Shown piece by piece: positions 17,506 to 26,398 of a stretch of DNA of 64,000 nt. This stretch comes from CAWBXL01 sp963837365. GTDB lineage: Bacteria; Acidobacteriota; Terriglobia; Terriglobales; Acidobacteriaceae. The position numbers were made by a program, and so were the translations under genes. Each line of letters opens with the position of its first letter. Position 1 is the stretch's first letter. The DNA is taken from positions 38,334 to 102,333 of the forward strand of contig CAWIMW010000005.1 of the NCBI GenBank assembly GCA_963837365.1, given 5' to 3'. The notes beneath the pieces are model-generated. The model made no database searches and was not told where the DNA came from. It was given only the letters and a program-made list of their open reading frames with translations.

Positions 17506-18375
17506 ATGGATAGCAAGCTAAAAAGCGCTCCGCTGGCGTATGAGAACGACGGTTTCTTGAATAGTCCGGATGGGCGGTTCCTCCGCATTCTTTCGGAATA
17601 TGCGGAGCCGCTCACCCGCTTTCGGCGCGAGCAGATCCAGGACACGGTGGTGTTTTTTGGATCAGCGCGGTTCAGTAGTCAGGCGGCAGCTCAAGAAGAC
17701 CTCAGCAAAGTACAGCGGGATGCGAGAGTCTCGAAGGGCAAACGGGACTCGCAGAACAAGAAAGCCCTGGCCGCGGTAGATATGGCACGCTATTACGAGG
17801 ATGCGCGGAAGTTGGCCAACATGCTGACCAAGTGGGCGATGGAGATCCCGCCCCGGCGGCGGCGGTTTGTAGTGACTACCGGTGGCGGGCCGGGCATCAT
17901 GGAAGCCGCCAATCTGGGGGCGCATGAGGCGGGCGGGAAAACGATCGGGCTGAATATCAATTTGCCGTTTGAGCAGTACCCCAATCCTTATATAACCCCT
18001 TCACTAAATTTTGAGTTTCATTATTTCTTCATGCGTAAGTTTTGGTTTGCCTATCTGGCGAAGGCGCTGGTGATTTTTCCTGGCGGGTTCGGAACTTTGG
18101 ATGAGCTGTTTGAGATTTTGACTTTGGCGCAGACCCAGAAGCTGGCCAAGAAAATTCTGGTTGTGATTTACGGCAAGGAATACTGGAGCAAAGTCCTGAA
18201 TCTGCAAGTGATGGCGGATACCGGGGCTATTTCTCCGGAGGACCTGGATTTGTTTCAGTTTGTGGATACGCCCGAGGAGGGGTTTCGCGTTTTGCGCGAC
18301 GGGCTTACCAAATACCATCTGACCCCACAGCCAACCAAGGCTGGAGCACCGGAGATTGCCAAAACGAACCCTTGA
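17506..18375 (+). CDS. LOG family Rossmann-fold protein
   Basis: 289 residues. Contains the LOG signatures VTTGGGPGIMEAANLGAHEA and FPGGFGTLDELFEILTLAQ, which bind nucleotide and hold the catalytic arginine/glutamate region. Family members with phosphoribohydrolase activity release cytokinin-type bases from their nucleotides. This longer form, with an extra N-terminal helix block and the FFGSARF strand, is widespread in soil bacteria. Cytoplasmic. Downstream lies thiE without an obvious operon signal. Whether this protein acts on AMP-like nucleotides in this organism is inference from the family. Confidence 0.88.
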   Translation: MDSKLKSAPLAYENDGFLNSPDGRFLRILSEYAEPLTRFRREQIQDTVVFFGSARFSSQAAAQEDLSKVQRDARVSKGKRDSQNKKALAAVDMARYYEDARKLANMLTKWAMEIPPRRRRFVVTTGGGPGIMEAANLGAHEAGGKTIGLNINLPFEQYPNPYITPSLNFEFHYFFMRKFWFAYLAKALVIFPGGFGTLDELFEILTLAQTQKLAKKILVVIYGKEYWSKVLNLQVMADTGAISPEDLDLFQFVDTPEEGFRVLRDGLTKYHLTPQPTKAGAPEIAKTNP

Positions 18376-18441
18376 TTTCCTCGTGGGTCTTTCGTCGCTG
18401 CTCTTTGGGATTCAAGGTAGTATTTTGCTGAGGGCCCTCGC

Positions 18442-19071
18442 CTGTTTCTCTACTACATAACCGACCGCAAGCAATTTCCCGGAGATGAAGCGGCACGCCG
18501 ATGCGCGCTCTTGGCAAAGATCGTTGAGGCCGCGCAATGCGAAGTGGATTTTATTCAATTGCGAGAGAAGGACCTTGCAGTCCGCGATTTGGAAATCCTG
18601 GCATGTGAAGCGGCACGGGCTGTTCATGGAGTGGGCAGCAGAACTCGTCTGCTAATTAACTCCCGAACTGATGTTGCCGTTGCTTCCCAGGCGGATGGCA
18701 TTCACCTGCGATCAGAAGATATTTCTCCCGAGGAAGTGCACGCAATTTGTAAAGCTGCCCGGGGAAAATTGCCGAAACCTCTGATAGGGCTTTCTTGTCA
18801 CAATGTAAAAGATGTGGCGCGCGCCGCATCGAGTGCAGCTACATTCGCGGTGTTCGCGCCGGTTTTCGAAAAATCAGGAGGTAGTCCCGCTGGCCTGGAA
18901 ACGCTTGCACGGGCCTGTTTACAGAAAATCCCTGTGCTCGCGTTAGGTGGCATCACGACAGGAAACTTCGAGGCATGTTTGCTGGCTGGGGCCGCTGGAA
19001 TTTCCGGAATCCGCTTGTTTCAGGAAAATGATCTTCGTCACACGGTTGCAAGATTGCGGAAACCCCGCTAA
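18442..19071 (+). CDS. thiE: Thiamine phosphate synthase (ThiE)
   Basis: Joins the pyrimidine and thiazole moieties of thiamine to give thiamine phosphate. The TIM-barrel pattern is clear: YYITDRKQFPGDE, CEVDFIQLREKD, NSRTDVAVASQADGIHLRS, SCHNVKD, FAVFAPVFEKSG, ALGGITTGNFEACLLAGAAGISGIRLF. The family starts just before YYITDR, but that frame has no ATG, GTG or TTG there. CTG at 18442, behind AGGG, is the best initiator, whereas the first conventional start (TTG 18511) would remove the first strand. The stop overlaps the ATG of the next gene (TAATG), so the two are translationally coupled. Confidence 0.9.
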   Translation: MFLYYITDRKQFPGDEAARRCALLAKIVEAAQCEVDFIQLREKDLAVRDLEILACEAARAVHGVGSRTRLLINSRTDVAVASQADGIHLRSEDISPEEVHAICKAARGKLPKPLIGLSCHNVKDVARAASSAATFAVFAPVFEKSGGSPAGLETLARACLQKIPVLALGGITTGNFEACLLAGAAGISGIRLFQENDLRHTVARLRKPR

Positions 19072-19787
19072 TGACGGAATCCCTCAAACATGCGAGAAAG
19101 CCGGCTCTGATCACAATACCTGTGGGCCGGTATCTTATGGGGTCTGAAACCGGGCAGGACAATGAGCGTCCGGTGCATTCTGTCTGGGTGGATTCGTTTG
19201 AGCTTGCGGCTTGCCAGGTCACGAATGCAGAATATGCTGTATTTCTGGCGGCGACCTCAACTTCACCTCCTTCTTGTTGGAATGACCCAAACTTCAATCA
19301 TCCTGAGCAGCCGGTGGTGGCCGTGTCCTGGTTTGACGCGACGAAGTATTGCGAGTGGTTGAGGGCTGAGTCGGGCAAGCGGTATCGATTACCGTTTGAG
19401 GCGGAATGGGAGTGGGCGGCCCGGGGTGGGATTGAGGGCAAACTATTCCCTTGGGGCGATGATCCACCGCAATTGCTTCCAGACTACGCAGCGCGGTGGA
19501 AGACTGGGCCTGAGCCTGTGGGGCGATATGCCGCCAATGGGTTTGGGCTGTTTGATATTTGCGAGAATGTGCATGAGTGGTGCGAGGATTGGTTTAGGCC
19601 CGATTATTATTCAGTTTCGCCGGAGAGAAACCCTCGCGGGCCGGATCGCGGGCAGCGGCGCGCTTCGCGGGGAGGGTCTTGGAGACATCATATTAAGGTG
19701 AGCCGGTGTGCAGCGCGGTCTAGCATTCCACCGGAGTTTCAGTATGCGGATTATGGGTTTCGCGTGGCTTGTGATCCGCTAGTTTGA
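19071..19787 (+). CDS. Formylglycine-generating-enzyme-like (SUMF1/EgtB fold) protein
   Basis: 238 residues of the FGE-sulfatase fold: PVGRYLMGSETGQDNERPVH, the substrate-groove strand VTNAEYAVFL, QPVVAVSWFDATKYCEWL, YRLPFEAEWEWAARGG, then NVHEWCEDWF, RGGSWR and FRVA at the end. The family includes FGE itself, iron-dependent sulfoxide synthases and standalone proteins of unknown role. The paired active-site cysteines of true FGE are not obvious at the C-terminal end, so sulfatase activation is doubtful. It starts inside the thiE stop codon. No sulfatase gene lies in the window. Confidence 0.85.
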   Translation: MTESLKHARKPALITIPVGRYLMGSETGQDNERPVHSVWVDSFELAACQVTNAEYAVFLAATSTSPPSCWNDPNFNHPEQPVVAVSWFDATKYCEWLRAESGKRYRLPFEAEWEWAARGGIEGKLFPWGDDPPQLLPDYAARWKTGPEPVGRYAANGFGLFDICENVHEWCEDWFRPDYYSVSPERNPRGPDRGQRRASRGGSWRHHIKVSRCAARSSIPPEFQYADYGFRVACDPLV

Positions 19788-19871
19788 GCGCCGGGGTTCC
19801 ACTGGCAAAGGCCCGAGGTGAGGACCTGATTCGTAGCACCGAAAGTGCTGCCCCCTTTGCCGCGCTTCCAC

Positions 19872-20822
19872 TTATCTGAACGTTTGTTCCTCGAGCTCCA
19901 TGTTTTGGATTGCTGTGCGCAGTTTGGTGATCGCGAGTGAGTGAATTTGCGATACCCGGGATTCCGCCAAGTCCATAAGCGCAGCAATTTCGCGCATGGT
20001 TAGTTCTTCCCGGTAATAAAGGGAAATAACCAACTGCTCTTTTTCAGAAAGTGTTTGGACTGCCTGGGCCAGATATTGGCTGCGCTCAGAACGCAGGCAA
20101 ATCTCAAAGGGATTTTCGTTCTTATCTGCGGGAGCATTCTCGATCAAGTCCTGAGTTTCGGAATCGTCGAAGCGTGAGCGGACCACTTGGCCTGCCAGGT
20201 GAAGTCCGTCGAGGCGGCGCAGGAGTTTCTGGAGTGCGGGAACCTCCATTTTCAGATCGACGGCGATTTCTTCTTCCGTGGGCTGGCGTTTCAGTTTATT
20301 GGTTAACTTGGAAATGCTTTCCGCTACCCCGCGGCCTTTTCTGCGTAGTGGGCGTGACCCCCAATCCAAAGCGCGCAAGCTGTCTAAAATCGCGCCGCGG
20401 ATGCGGAATGATGCGAATGATCTTAACGACGTGTTCCTTTTGGGGTTGTATTTGTGGACGGCATCGATCAACCCGAGCACGCCGGCATGCACCAAATCCT
20501 CCAAGGGCACATGTTGCGGCAGGCGTTCGTGGATCCGCCGGGCAACAAAATAAACCTGGGAGAGCGTGGCGAGAATAAGCTGGTTGCGCGGTCCGGTTTC
20601 CGGCAACACTTCTGTGCCACTGGATTGCCATTCTTGTGTGTTTAGACCAGGCAGGACGAAGTCATCGGATTCTATCGGCTCCGCCACGTGCTCACCGTGG
20701 GTGGTTCCCGGCGAGCCCCAACCGCCGGAATGCCCGCTTGAGGGTAGATTGCTGCGAACATCAGGGGTGGTGGTCCGACGTCCCGCGCCTTCACAGGCGG
20801 ATAGCGCCGCTGCCGTGCTCAT
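19872..20822 (-). CDS. FliA/WhiG family RNA polymerase sigma factor
   Basis: 316 residues. After about 75 polar residues, region 2 is seen as VHAGVLGLIDAVHKYNPKRN and FASFRIRGAILDSLR with the sigma-28 DW(G)SR step. Region 3 follows (LTNKLKRQPTEEEIAVDL), then region 4 as EKEQLVISLYYREELTMREI with the helix-turn-helix ending SRVSQIHSLA. Sigma-28 factors drive motility or late developmental genes, but no flagellar gene is present here. It is the last gene of a minus-strand set behind the histidine kinase (26-base gap) and the response regulator. The unusually long N-terminal extension has no recognisable domain. Confidence 0.88.
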   Translation of the reverse strand: MSTAAALSACEGAGRRTTTPDVRSNLPSSGHSGGWGSPGTTHGEHVAEPIESDDFVLPGLNTQEWQSSGTEVLPETGPRNQLILATLSQVYFVARRIHERLPQHVPLEDLVHAGVLGLIDAVHKYNPKRNTSLRSFASFRIRGAILDSLRALDWGSRPLRRKGRGVAESISKLTNKLKRQPTEEEIAVDLKMEVPALQKLLRRLDGLHLAGQVVRSRFDDSETQDLIENAPADKNENPFEICLRSERSQYLAQAVQTLSEKEQLVISLYYREELTMREIAALMDLAESRVSQIHSLAITKLRTAIQNMELEEQTFR

Positions 20823-20848
20823 GGTTGATTTGCTTCTTTCGTGAAGAT

Positions 20849-21589
20849 TTAGTGAGGACCAGCCGCGAACTGAGCAGGAGTGGTCCTTTCAAATCTGTCC
20901 TTGTCCGCCGCGTGTTGCCTGGTTTGCCGGCGAATGGGAAAATCAGCAATGATGAGGAGAGGGCTGTTGATTACACGAAATTCCGCGCCCGCGCTGGTGG
21001 CAATGGCTTCGGCCAGGGCCAGAGCGCGCGTAGGCAAGCTTTCATCGGATTCTTTCGGAGTGGCCTGTGCCGTACGCTGCGGCGTTTGGAAAATACGAAG
21101 CCGCACATTTCCAGCGTGGGCCTGAAGTCCGATATGTACGATGTCGCCGGGTTGAGACCGATGTTGCATCGCCTGAAGAATGTAAAAGAACAACTGGTGC
21201 AGGCGGCCTTGGGAGAATTGGATTTCGCGCTCGCGTCCGCGTCCGGAGTGATCGATCGCCAGCTTGACTTGAGCGCGGGCCAGGATCGGCGACAGATCTG
21301 CAATCACACCGTGAAGCACGTCACTGAGCACGATGCTGGTTACGTCGGTTGCCGGCTGTTGATAACGCGTAAGCTGCGATGTAAAACGCAGCGTTTCCCC
21401 TGCCCGGCTTAATTGATGCAAAACATTTTCCGCAACTTCGCGAAATGCTTCGCCGGTAGTTTCCCGAAGCAACGCAAGTTCCAGCGATGCCTGGATAATG
21501 GACAGGGGTTGCGCCATTTGATGCAGACTGTCCGACAGGGCCTTTTGAAAGTTTTCTTGTACCGGCGAATTGCGCGAACGATTACGCAT
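20849..21589 (-). CDS. Degenerate histidine kinase-like protein
   Basis: 246 residues, no membrane segment or sensor domain. An H-box-like helix (SLHQMAQPLSIIQASLEL) is followed by the second dimerisation helix (VLHQLSRAGETLRFTSQL). The ATPase half is weak: the N-box region reads RLHQLFFYILQAMQH, and no DxGxG or second glycine box is visible. It may therefore be a phosphatase-like or adaptor protein that lacks kinase activity. It follows the response regulator by 13 bases and precedes the sigma factor by 26, suggesting one operon. Confidence 0.7.
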   Translation of the reverse strand: MRNRSRNSPVQENFQKALSDSLHQMAQPLSIIQASLELALLRETTGEAFREVAENVLHQLSRAGETLRFTSQLTRYQQPATDVTSIVLSDVLHGVIADLSPILARAQVKLAIDHSGRGREREIQFSQGRLHQLFFYILQAMQHRSQPGDIVHIGLQAHAGNVRLRIFQTPQRTAQATPKESDESLPTRALALAEAIATSAGAEFRVINSPLLIIADFPIRRQTRQHAADKDRFERTTPAQFAAGPH

Positions 21590-21602
21590 GGCCCTTGCCC
21601 CC

Positions 21603-22313
21603 TCAGTTCCCTGACAAAACGTATCCCACTCCTCGAATGGTGCGTATCAGGCGGACCGGGTATTCAGGGCCGTCGACTTTGTCACGAATGTATTTCACAT
21701 ACACGTCTACAAGATTGGTGGATGGATCCAGGGGCGCACTCCAAACGTGCTCCATAATCATGGCACGGGTCACGGTTTGACCTGCATTGCGCATCAGGTA
21801 TTCAAGCAGTGCGAATTCTTTGCCGGACAAACTGATGCGTTTGCCCGCGCGTTCTACCCGGTAGTCGCGATTGTCGAGCATTAGATCGGCCACTTGCAGA
21901 GGAGTGCCGGGCAGATGGGGATGGCGGCGGAGGAGAGCGCGTACGCGTGCCATTAACTCGGGGAAGGCGAACGGCTTTAGCAGGCAGTCGTCGGCGCCGC
22001 TGTCAAGGGAGAGGACTCGGTCTTCCACATGAGTGCGGCCAGTCAAGACCAGGATCGGCAACTGCGGTTGTTTTGGGCGAACCTGTTTTAGGACGGAGAC
22101 TCCATCCAGCTTAGGCAAGTTCAGTTCGAGGATCAACAGATGGTATTTGTCGCTGTTGATCTTTTGCGAGGCGGCCTCTCCATCCTCAACCAATTGAACG
22201 TTGTAAGCTTCAGATTCTAGTTGGCGCCGCAAGAAGTTGGCGAGCGGCACATCATCTTCCGCGACCAGTACGTGCGGATTCGAGGTCATAGGCCGCTGCA
22301 TTTCAGTGGTCAT
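21603..22313 (-). CDS. OmpR/PhoB family response regulator
   Basis: 236 residues. Receiver domain: VAEDDVPLANFL (acidic pair), phosphorylatable aspartate position in LLILELNLPKLDG, VLTGR and LLKPFAFPEL with the lysine. The usual aspartate reads E in LELNLP, so classic phosphorylation is questionable. The C-terminal winged helix is complete: LSGKEFALLEYLMRNAGQTV, TNLVDVYVKYIRDKVD and IRTIRGVGYVL. First gene of the set with the degenerate kinase and the sigma factor. It binds DNA by family; targets unknown. Confidence 0.9.
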   Translation of the reverse strand: MTTEMQRPMTSNPHVLVAEDDVPLANFLRRQLESEAYNVQLVEDGEAASQKINSDKYHLLILELNLPKLDGVSVLKQVRPKQPQLPILVLTGRTHVEDRVLSLDSGADDCLLKPFAFPELMARVRALLRRHPHLPGTPLQVADLMLDNRDYRVERAGKRISLSGKEFALLEYLMRNAGQTVTRAMIMEHVWSAPLDPSTNLVDVYVKYIRDKVDGPEYPVRLIRTIRGVGYVLSGN

Positions 22314-22795
22314 GGGTTATCTTTTCTGGTTCCATCCCATTGGTGATTCCCCCGGGCAGAACCTGCATTTCCCAGCAAGTTCCAAAATGTGGCCAGGTCC
22401 TGATGAATCCATTGCAATGTGCCGATATAGTTTCGCGGCTCATCATTCGGAACCTGTTTGGTGTCCGTTCTCTTCTCGTTACGGAAGTCGAGAAGTAAGT
22501 TCGCTCTGAGGGAGACCGCAGAGACAAGTGCAATTGCCGTACCAAAATGGTTTCTAGCAAATTGCAGCAAAATTGCAGTTTTGCTCGGTGAAAGAGTGTG
22601 ACGTTGTACAGATTTCGGATTACGTTGTCCAAATTAGGGACGGATATCTGTCTGAAACTTGGAATAAGTCAGTCCAAAGCTTGAGGTCAGATTTTCGTCC
22701 CGGACAAACCACTCAAACGAATGAAGGACTGAGGCCATGATTCAGTATCGAGAGTTTGGAATGCAACTTGCTTTATTTTTATTCGAGAGATTTTT
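22314..22795. other. Divergent intergenic region without a gene
   Basis: A 482-base space between the divergent response regulator and PilZ genes. It contains a repeated AAATTGCAG (near 22556 and 22566) next to an inverted GCAAAA/TTTTGC pair. I find no convincing RNA or coding signal and no clear -35/-10 pair. Confidence 0.4.
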
Positions 22796-23584
22796 ATGAC
22801 AAATCGAGAATCAGCTGCAATTCGCGTCTTGTTAGTGAGCTTTGACAAAGCCACGGTCGAAGCGCTTTCCGACGTCATGGAACAGATGGGGATCTATGTT
22901 GAAGTTTGCCCGGATCGCAAAGCTGCTTCGCGCCAGCTATGCAACACTAAGTATGAGGGCCTGATCGTTGATTTGGTGCAAGGGGAAGACGGCTTAGACC
23001 TGTTGAGAAGCCTGCCGGACTTCACCGCCAATAAGAGCGCCGTTTCCTGCGCAATCTTGAATGACATTCATCAAAAGGCCTCCGCGTTTCAGGCGGGAGC
23101 GAACTTTATTTTGGAGCGCCCTCTGGACGTCCAAGCCGTGTCGCGCACGGTTCGTGCCGCATATCCGATGATGGTGCGTGAGCGGCGACGCTATTTTCGT
23201 TGTCCGGTTGAGACACCTACATTTGTTACTTGCGAGCCTGATATTGAGTTTCAGGCCAGTTCCGTCAATATCAGTGAAGCGGGGATGGCGATTCTGGTTC
23301 CGGAGCCACTTAAGACCGGTCAGAAAATAAAGCTACGGCTGCGCATTCCCGGCAACCCGAACATTTTGAACATTTCCGGTGAGGTTTGCTGGGCAAACGA
23401 TGCCACAGGGCGCGCCGGCATTCAGTTTCACGAAGTCTCTACCGCTGTGGCTGAGGCTCTGGCTTCATGGCTGCTGGCGCGGTTGGAAGAAATGATTCCG
23501 CAAGTTAAAGGGATGGCGGCGGGCGTACCCTCATCGGGCACACATCAGACGAGCGCTTCCCCCAAGGCATACCGCACAAACTGA
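22796..23584 (+). CDS. Receiver-like/PilZ domain protein
   Basis: 262 residues. The N-terminal 125 follow a response-regulator fold (VLLVSFDKATVEALSDVMEQ, LIVDLVQGEDGLDLL), but the conserved lysine is replaced (LERPLD) and the acidic pair is reduced. A PilZ domain follows, with the c-di-GMP binding RRYFR, the NISEAGMAI motif and GRAGIQF. It is thus a candidate c-di-GMP receptor that couples second messenger to an output through a non-phosphorylated receiver. A GGDEF protein lies at 50.7-52 kb in the same window. The acidic pair and lysine loss are read by eye. Confidence 0.82.
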   Translation: MTNRESAAIRVLLVSFDKATVEALSDVMEQMGIYVEVCPDRKAASRQLCNTKYEGLIVDLVQGEDGLDLLRSLPDFTANKSAVSCAILNDIHQKASAFQAGANFILERPLDVQAVSRTVRAAYPMMVRERRRYFRCPVETPTFVTCEPDIEFQASSVNISEAGMAILVPEPLKTGQKIKLRLRIPGNPNILNISGEVCWANDATGRAGIQFHEVSTAVAEALASWLLARLEEMIPQVKGMAAGVPSSGTHQTSASPKAYRTN

Positions 23585-23757
23585 GATCATACCTGTCTTT
23601 ACATGAACATACAGTTTTTGCGGTATTCGCCAATCTTGTTCCGAAAGTAGAACAAGCCCATGACCGCTTGACCAACAGAGGCAATATAGGGATATGGTTA
23701 TCTAAAGACTTCGCCTTCACCAGAGGTGCCGATTCTCGAAACTAGAAAGGCGATGGG

Positions 23758-25137
23758 ATGCCAAGAGACAGGGTTCTGGTCGTCGAGGATGAGACTCAGT
23801 TTCTCGAGGCGGTGAGCTCATATCTTACAGGGAACGATTTTGATGTGGTGCCCTGTAAGACCTGCGCCGAAGCCACGGTTCTGTGGCGGACGAGCCGCCC
23901 GGATGTTGTCTTACTGGACCACAATCTTCCAGATGGAAATGCGCTTGATCTAATCACGCGGCTCCATCCATTTGATCCTGATATTCCCATCATTGTTTTG
24001 ACTGCGGAAGCTTCCATTGATCTTGCTGTGCAAGCGGTGAAACTTGGGGCGGAGCAGTTCCTGACCAAACCCATCGAGCTGTCAACTCTTCAAGTTGTAA
24101 TTGAAAGATGCATCGAAAACCGGCGAAACCGCCTCAAACAGATGGCTGAGAAAAGCCGTCAATCGAGAGAAAGAGTGGACCCATTCCTAGGTCGTAGCCC
24201 AGTCATTCGCCGGTTGGCGGAGATATGTTCCAAAGTCGTCACTTCCGACAGTCCAATTTTGATTCAAGGCGAGACTGGGACCGGCAAGGGGGTGCTGGCG
24301 CACTGGTTCCATGAAAACAGCAGCCGCAGTGCGGAGCCATTTGTGGACCTTAATTGCGGCGGGCTTTCCCGCGACCTGCTGGAAAGTGAACTTTTCGGCT
24401 ACGAAAAAGGGGCGTTCACCGGTGCGGTACAGAGCAAGGCCGGATTGCTGGAGATAGCGCACAAAGGCAGCGTTTTTTTGGATGAAATCGGGGACGTGGA
24501 TTTGCAGTTGCAACCACGCCTGCTGAAAGTTCTGGAAGAAAAGCAATTCCGGCGGTTGGGAGATATCCGTGACCGACGTGTCGACGTTCGCCTAATCGCC
24601 GCCACGCATCAGGACATTGGGCAGCTGATACGGGACAAACAATTCCGCAGCGATCTTTACTTCCGCATCAATACGATTCCCCTGACCACCCCGGCCCTCA
24701 GAGATCGAGTAGAGGACATTCCGATTTTGGCGGACTACTTCCTGAAACGCTTGCCACGCAACGCTCGAACGGGCGGGGAAGCTGAGTTGTCAGAGGGCGC
24801 TTTACGGGCCTTGCAATCCTATTCCTGGCCGGGAAATATTCGTGAATTGCGAAATGTTCTAGAGCGAGCGGTTTTGCTTAGCGATAACAAGGTCCTGAGG
24901 GAGAGAGATCTGCACTTTGATCTCACCGCCCAACCTGCCCCAGCACAGGCCCAAGCCGGCTCTAACCTGCAGACGCTCGACGAAATGGAAAGAGAGTATA
25001 TCGAGCGCATCTTGTCCATCGAGGGGGGGCGAGTGGAAGCCGCAGCGAAAAAGCTGGGAATACCCCGAAGTTCTCTCTATAACAAGCTCAAGCAGTATGG
25101 CATCGCCCGCCATTCGGGGCCAACGACTTTGCAGTAG
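23758..25137 (+). CDS. NtrC-type sigma-54-dependent response regulator
   Basis: 459 residues with all three parts. Receiver: VVEDETQF, LLDHNLPDG (phosphorylation aspartate), VLTAEAS, LTKPIE. AAA+ domain: GETGTGKG (Walker A), EKGAFTGA (sigma-54 contact loop), GSVFLDEIGD (Walker B), NPGNIRELRN-like SWPGNIRELRNVLERA. C-terminal Fis-type helix-turn-helix: AAAKKLGIPRSSLYNKLKQYG. It activates sigma-54 promoters once phosphorylated. It lies 187 bases before the efflux operon and is a plausible activator of it, though no -24/-12 element was found by eye. No cognate kinase is adjacent. Confidence 0.93.
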   Translation: MPRDRVLVVEDETQFLEAVSSYLTGNDFDVVPCKTCAEATVLWRTSRPDVVLLDHNLPDGNALDLITRLHPFDPDIPIIVLTAEASIDLAVQAVKLGAEQFLTKPIELSTLQVVIERCIENRRNRLKQMAEKSRQSRERVDPFLGRSPVIRRLAEICSKVVTSDSPILIQGETGTGKGVLAHWFHENSSRSAEPFVDLNCGGLSRDLLESELFGYEKGAFTGAVQSKAGLLEIAHKGSVFLDEIGDVDLQLQPRLLKVLEEKQFRRLGDIRDRRVDVRLIAATHQDIGQLIRDKQFRSDLYFRINTIPLTTPALRDRVEDIPILADYFLKRLPRNARTGGEAELSEGALRALQSYSWPGNIRELRNVLERAVLLSDNKVLRERDLHFDLTAQPAPAQAQAGSNLQTLDEMEREYIERILSIEGGRVEAAAKKLGIPRSSLYNKLKQYGIARHSGPTTLQ

Positions 25138-25324
25138 CCCGGCTGAAAGACAGCCCTCAACGGCCTTCTAGGACCGCCTCAGGTCGCTCCATCTCCTAAA
25201 AACACCTAACTTTTCTGCCCATGAGCATGACTTTGTCGGATAATTAGGGGCATCCAACCGAATAAGTTCCATCGCAAGTCGGGCCAAGTAGGACATTCTA
25301 TAGATATGTGAGCGTCTGACGAGA

Positions 25325-26398
25325 ATGATGACGGACACCCAAATCGAGGTGCGGCCGTATCAGGGTTCTGTCTCTTTATGTTTATTGCTCCTTGCCCTGC
25401 TTTTGGCTGGCTGTAAGCCGGTGGCCGACGGCCGGTCCGCGACACCAACCGAAAATCCAGCCGTACCCCGAACCCTTCGCTTGAAGGGTACTACGGAAGC
25501 GGTCCATTCCCGGGCCATCCTTGCTCCTATGCTTTCAGGGCAACAGGTCCGGTCGCTTACGATAACCAAGCTTGTGGCTGCGGGCAGCCGGGTCAAGCGT
25601 GGCGATCTACTGGTGGAATTCGACCGCCAGGACCAGACCCGGGATTTTTTGGACAAGCAGGCGGACTATGAAAAGCTCGTAGGCCAGGTTGCGCAGGAGC
25701 AAGCCAAGGAAGATGCGGCCCGCGCAAAAGATGAGACGGAGCTTCATCAAGCTGAGAGCGATCTTAAGGATGCAGAATTGGAGATGAACAGACTGGAGCT
25801 CCTCTCCCGTATTGATGGGGAAAAGACCCGGCAAAATCGGGAGCAGGCAAAGGCCACATTGCAACAGCTCAAAGAAACGTTTGAGCTTAAACGAAGCGCA
25901 GCGCGCGCCAGCATCCGCATCCTTGAGATTCAGCGAGACCGCACGTTACGAACCATGCAAAATGCCCAGAACAACGCGCAACGTATGCAGATACACGCGC
26001 CGCTGGATGGAGTTGTCGTACTGAACACGATCTGGAAGCAAGGAACAATGGGAGAAGTGCAGGAGGGTGATCAACTCCGCGCTGGAATGGCTTTTATGCA
26101 AGTGGTCGATCCTTCGCTGATGCAGGTACTGGTGCAGGTAAATCAGGAGGATGTACTCGATCTGCGGCTTGGGGAGAAAGCCCAGGTGCGATTGGACGCT
26201 TATCCGGAGATGGTGCTTGATGGCACACTGGAACAAATTGCTCCCATTGCACAAAATGGCAGCTTTTCTGCCAAAGTGCGCACTTTTTCAGCGGTCTTTT
26301 CCGTGCGGGGAAACGATGCGCGGCTGATGCCTGATCTTTCCGCAGCGGTCGATGTTGCCAGTGATATAAGCGGGAAGACCTTGAGTGCAAAACGATGA
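25325..26398 (+). CDS. HlyD-type periplasmic adaptor lipoprotein (first of three)
   Basis: 357 residues with a lipobox LLLAGC, so probably anchored to a membrane by lipid. A biotinyl-lipoyl-like hairpin (VKRGDLLVEFDRQDQTRDFL) is followed by a long coiled coil (KQADYEKLVGQ to AQNNAQRM). The returning lipoyl strand is IHAPLDGVVVL and the beta-barrel part includes VNQEDVLDLRLGEKAQVRL. The last codons overlap the next gene start by 4 bases. It opens an operon of three adaptors, a permease and TolC. Confidence 0.85.
   Translation: MMTDTQIEVRPYQGSVSLCLLLLALLLAGCKPVADGRSATPTENPAVPRTLRLKGTTEAVHSRAILAPMLSGQQVRSLTITKLVAAGSRVKRGDLLVEFDRQDQTRDFLDKQADYEKLVGQVAQEQAKEDAARAKDETELHQAESDLKDAELEMNRLELLSRIDGEKTRQNREQAKATLQQLKETFELKRSAARASIRILEIQRDRTLRTMQNAQNNAQRMQIHAPLDGVVVLNTIWKQGTMGEVQEGDQLRAGMAFMQVVDPSLMQVLVQVNQEDVLDLRLGEKAQVRLDAYPEMVLDGTLEQIAPIAQNGSFSAKVRTFSAVFSVRGNDARLMPDLSAAVDVASDISGKTLSAKR

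Noticed and set aside
25138..25324. Sigma-54 promoter before the efflux operon
   Set aside because: No GG-N10-GC element with the right surroundings found on reading the region; the link to the NtrC-type protein stays an inference from position.
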